Origin: an uncultured Verrucomicrobiales bacterium
GTDB lineage: Bacteria; Verrucomicrobiota; Verrucomicrobiia; Limisphaerales; UBA1100
Length of the DNA stretch: 43,147 bases
NCBI GenBank assembly: GCA_913048135.1
Contig: CAJWVY010000005.1
Span: 1-43,147 of the forward strand
Reading direction: 5' to 3'
Made by a program: the position numbers and the translations under genes
In this document: positions 42,768 to 43,147 of the stretch, in pieces
How the letters are laid out: every line of letters begins with the position of its first letter
Position numbering within the stretch: the first letter of the stretch is position 1
Notes under the pieces: generated by a model
The model's database searches: none
What the model was told of the DNA's origin: nothing
The model's input: only the letters and a program-made list of their open reading frames with translations

Positions 42768-43147
42768 CTATCGTTTGGTGAAGCTCTCTGCCGAAACAAT
42801 CGCCAGCAGAATGTCTCGCAGTCTGAAGTCATTCTTCGCGGACTGCTCATAGAGCTGGTTGATATTCTTGCGGTCGCTAAATGTGAGCTCGCGCGCCATG
42901 GCATAGGAGAGAATGTTTTCGATGAATGCTCTGGAGAAAATTTCCTTATCTTCCATCAGGATATTTTTCAGGCCTTGAGGGCCCTCGAAGGCTCTGCCGT
43001 CCATGTGGGCCGTTCTCGTGTCGACGGGAAAACGTTGGCCCTTATTTTTGTTGGCGGTGTAGTTGCTCACGTCTGTGTACTGGTCTCGCCAGCGTCCCAT
43101 TACATCAAAATTTTCCAGTGCGATTCCGAGGGGGTCCATCTTCTTGT
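42768..43147 (-). CDS. C-terminal fragment of a DUF1592/DUF1588/DUF1585-type PVC protein
   Basis: The reading frame continues past the right edge; at least 126 codons are present, in frame before the tracked ATG (KKMDPLGIALENFDVMGRWR). The segment DPLGIALENFDVMGRWRDQY is the hallmark of DUF1585, the C-terminal domain of large secreted Planctomycete/Verrucomicrobial proteins that also carry DUF1592, DUF1588 and often cytochrome-like domains. The remainder (RTAHMDGRAFEGPQGLKNIL, FSRAFIENILSYAMARELTF, RDILLAIVSAESF) fits this. The function of the domain is unknown; neighbours of such genes are often secreted DUF1552-type proteins. Confidence 0.9.
   Translation of the reverse strand, partial: KKMDPLGIALENFDVMGRWRDQYTDVSNYTANKNKGQRFPVDTRTAHMDGRAFEGPQGLKNILMEDKEIFSRAFIENILSYAMARELTFSDRKNINQLYEQSAKNDFRLRDILLAIVSAESFTKR

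Overview
The window is a GC-rich chromosomal segment from a bacterium of the PVC superphylum, most likely a Verrucomicrobium of the environmental polymer-degrading kind. This is inferred from gene content: two very large secreted proteins with one C-terminal CxxCH haem site each (PVC-type), a partial DUF1585-type protein at the right edge, GAG-type sulfatases, a sodium:solute symporter, an exported Gfo/Idh/MocA protein, and a GreA with a very long N-terminal extension like that of Chlamydiae. Shine-Dalgarno sequences are mostly weak or absent, so several starts are uncertain. No stretch over 300 bases lacks a gene; the longest gaps are 33093-33377, 22249-22473, 37223-37425 and 38942-39137.

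Layout. 1-3318 (minus): cysteine-desulfurase-like protein, then Mrp/ApbC, then a 70-aa protein, then pyrR and the start of pyrB. A PyrR-binding RNA leader and a terminator-like hairpin precede pyrR. 3343-4761 (minus): exported PL10-type pectate lyase. 4843-9767 (plus): fabI, an MtfA-like zinc peptidase with coiled coil and MORN-like tail on AT-richer DNA, a COG0731-type radical SAM protein, and a two-gene membrane/spermidine-synthase-like pair. 9764-11134 (minus): rsmB. 11139-15245 (plus): long GreA, aroB, an unknown conserved-looking protein, trpG/pabA, ending at a 19-bp-arm hairpin. 15322-19599 (minus): exported Gfo/Idh/MocA protein, DUF1232-like protein, DinG-type helicase, left-handed beta-helix protein. 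19692-22248 (plus): aldo/keto reductase, two tandem related lipoproteins, cytosolic sulfite-oxidase-fold protein.

22474-36662 is the accessory catabolic block: a sulfamidase-like sulfatase, a PVC cytochrome protein, a nine-repeat FG-GAP/VCBS protein, a voltage-gated-type K+ channel with zinc ribbons, an iduronate-2-sulfatase-like sulfatase, an SSS symporter and a second PVC cytochrome protein. Together they suggest extracytoplasmic handling and uptake of a sulfated glycan; the substrate is inferred. 36668-42738 returns to housekeeping: a lipoprotein, holB, aroQ, accB-accC, thiE, a PfkB kinase and tRNA-Gly(CCC). The right edge holds the C-terminus of a DUF1585-type protein.

Most noteworthy: the PyrR attenuator-like leader, the desulfurase paralogue with the PLP lysine replaced by arginine beside Mrp, the MtfA/MORN fusion, the K+ channel with an extended turret and two C-terminal zinc ribbons, the sulfatase/PVC-cytochrome block, and several inverted repeats in intergenic DNA. 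I do not see a CRISPR array, a transposase, or a clear defence system.
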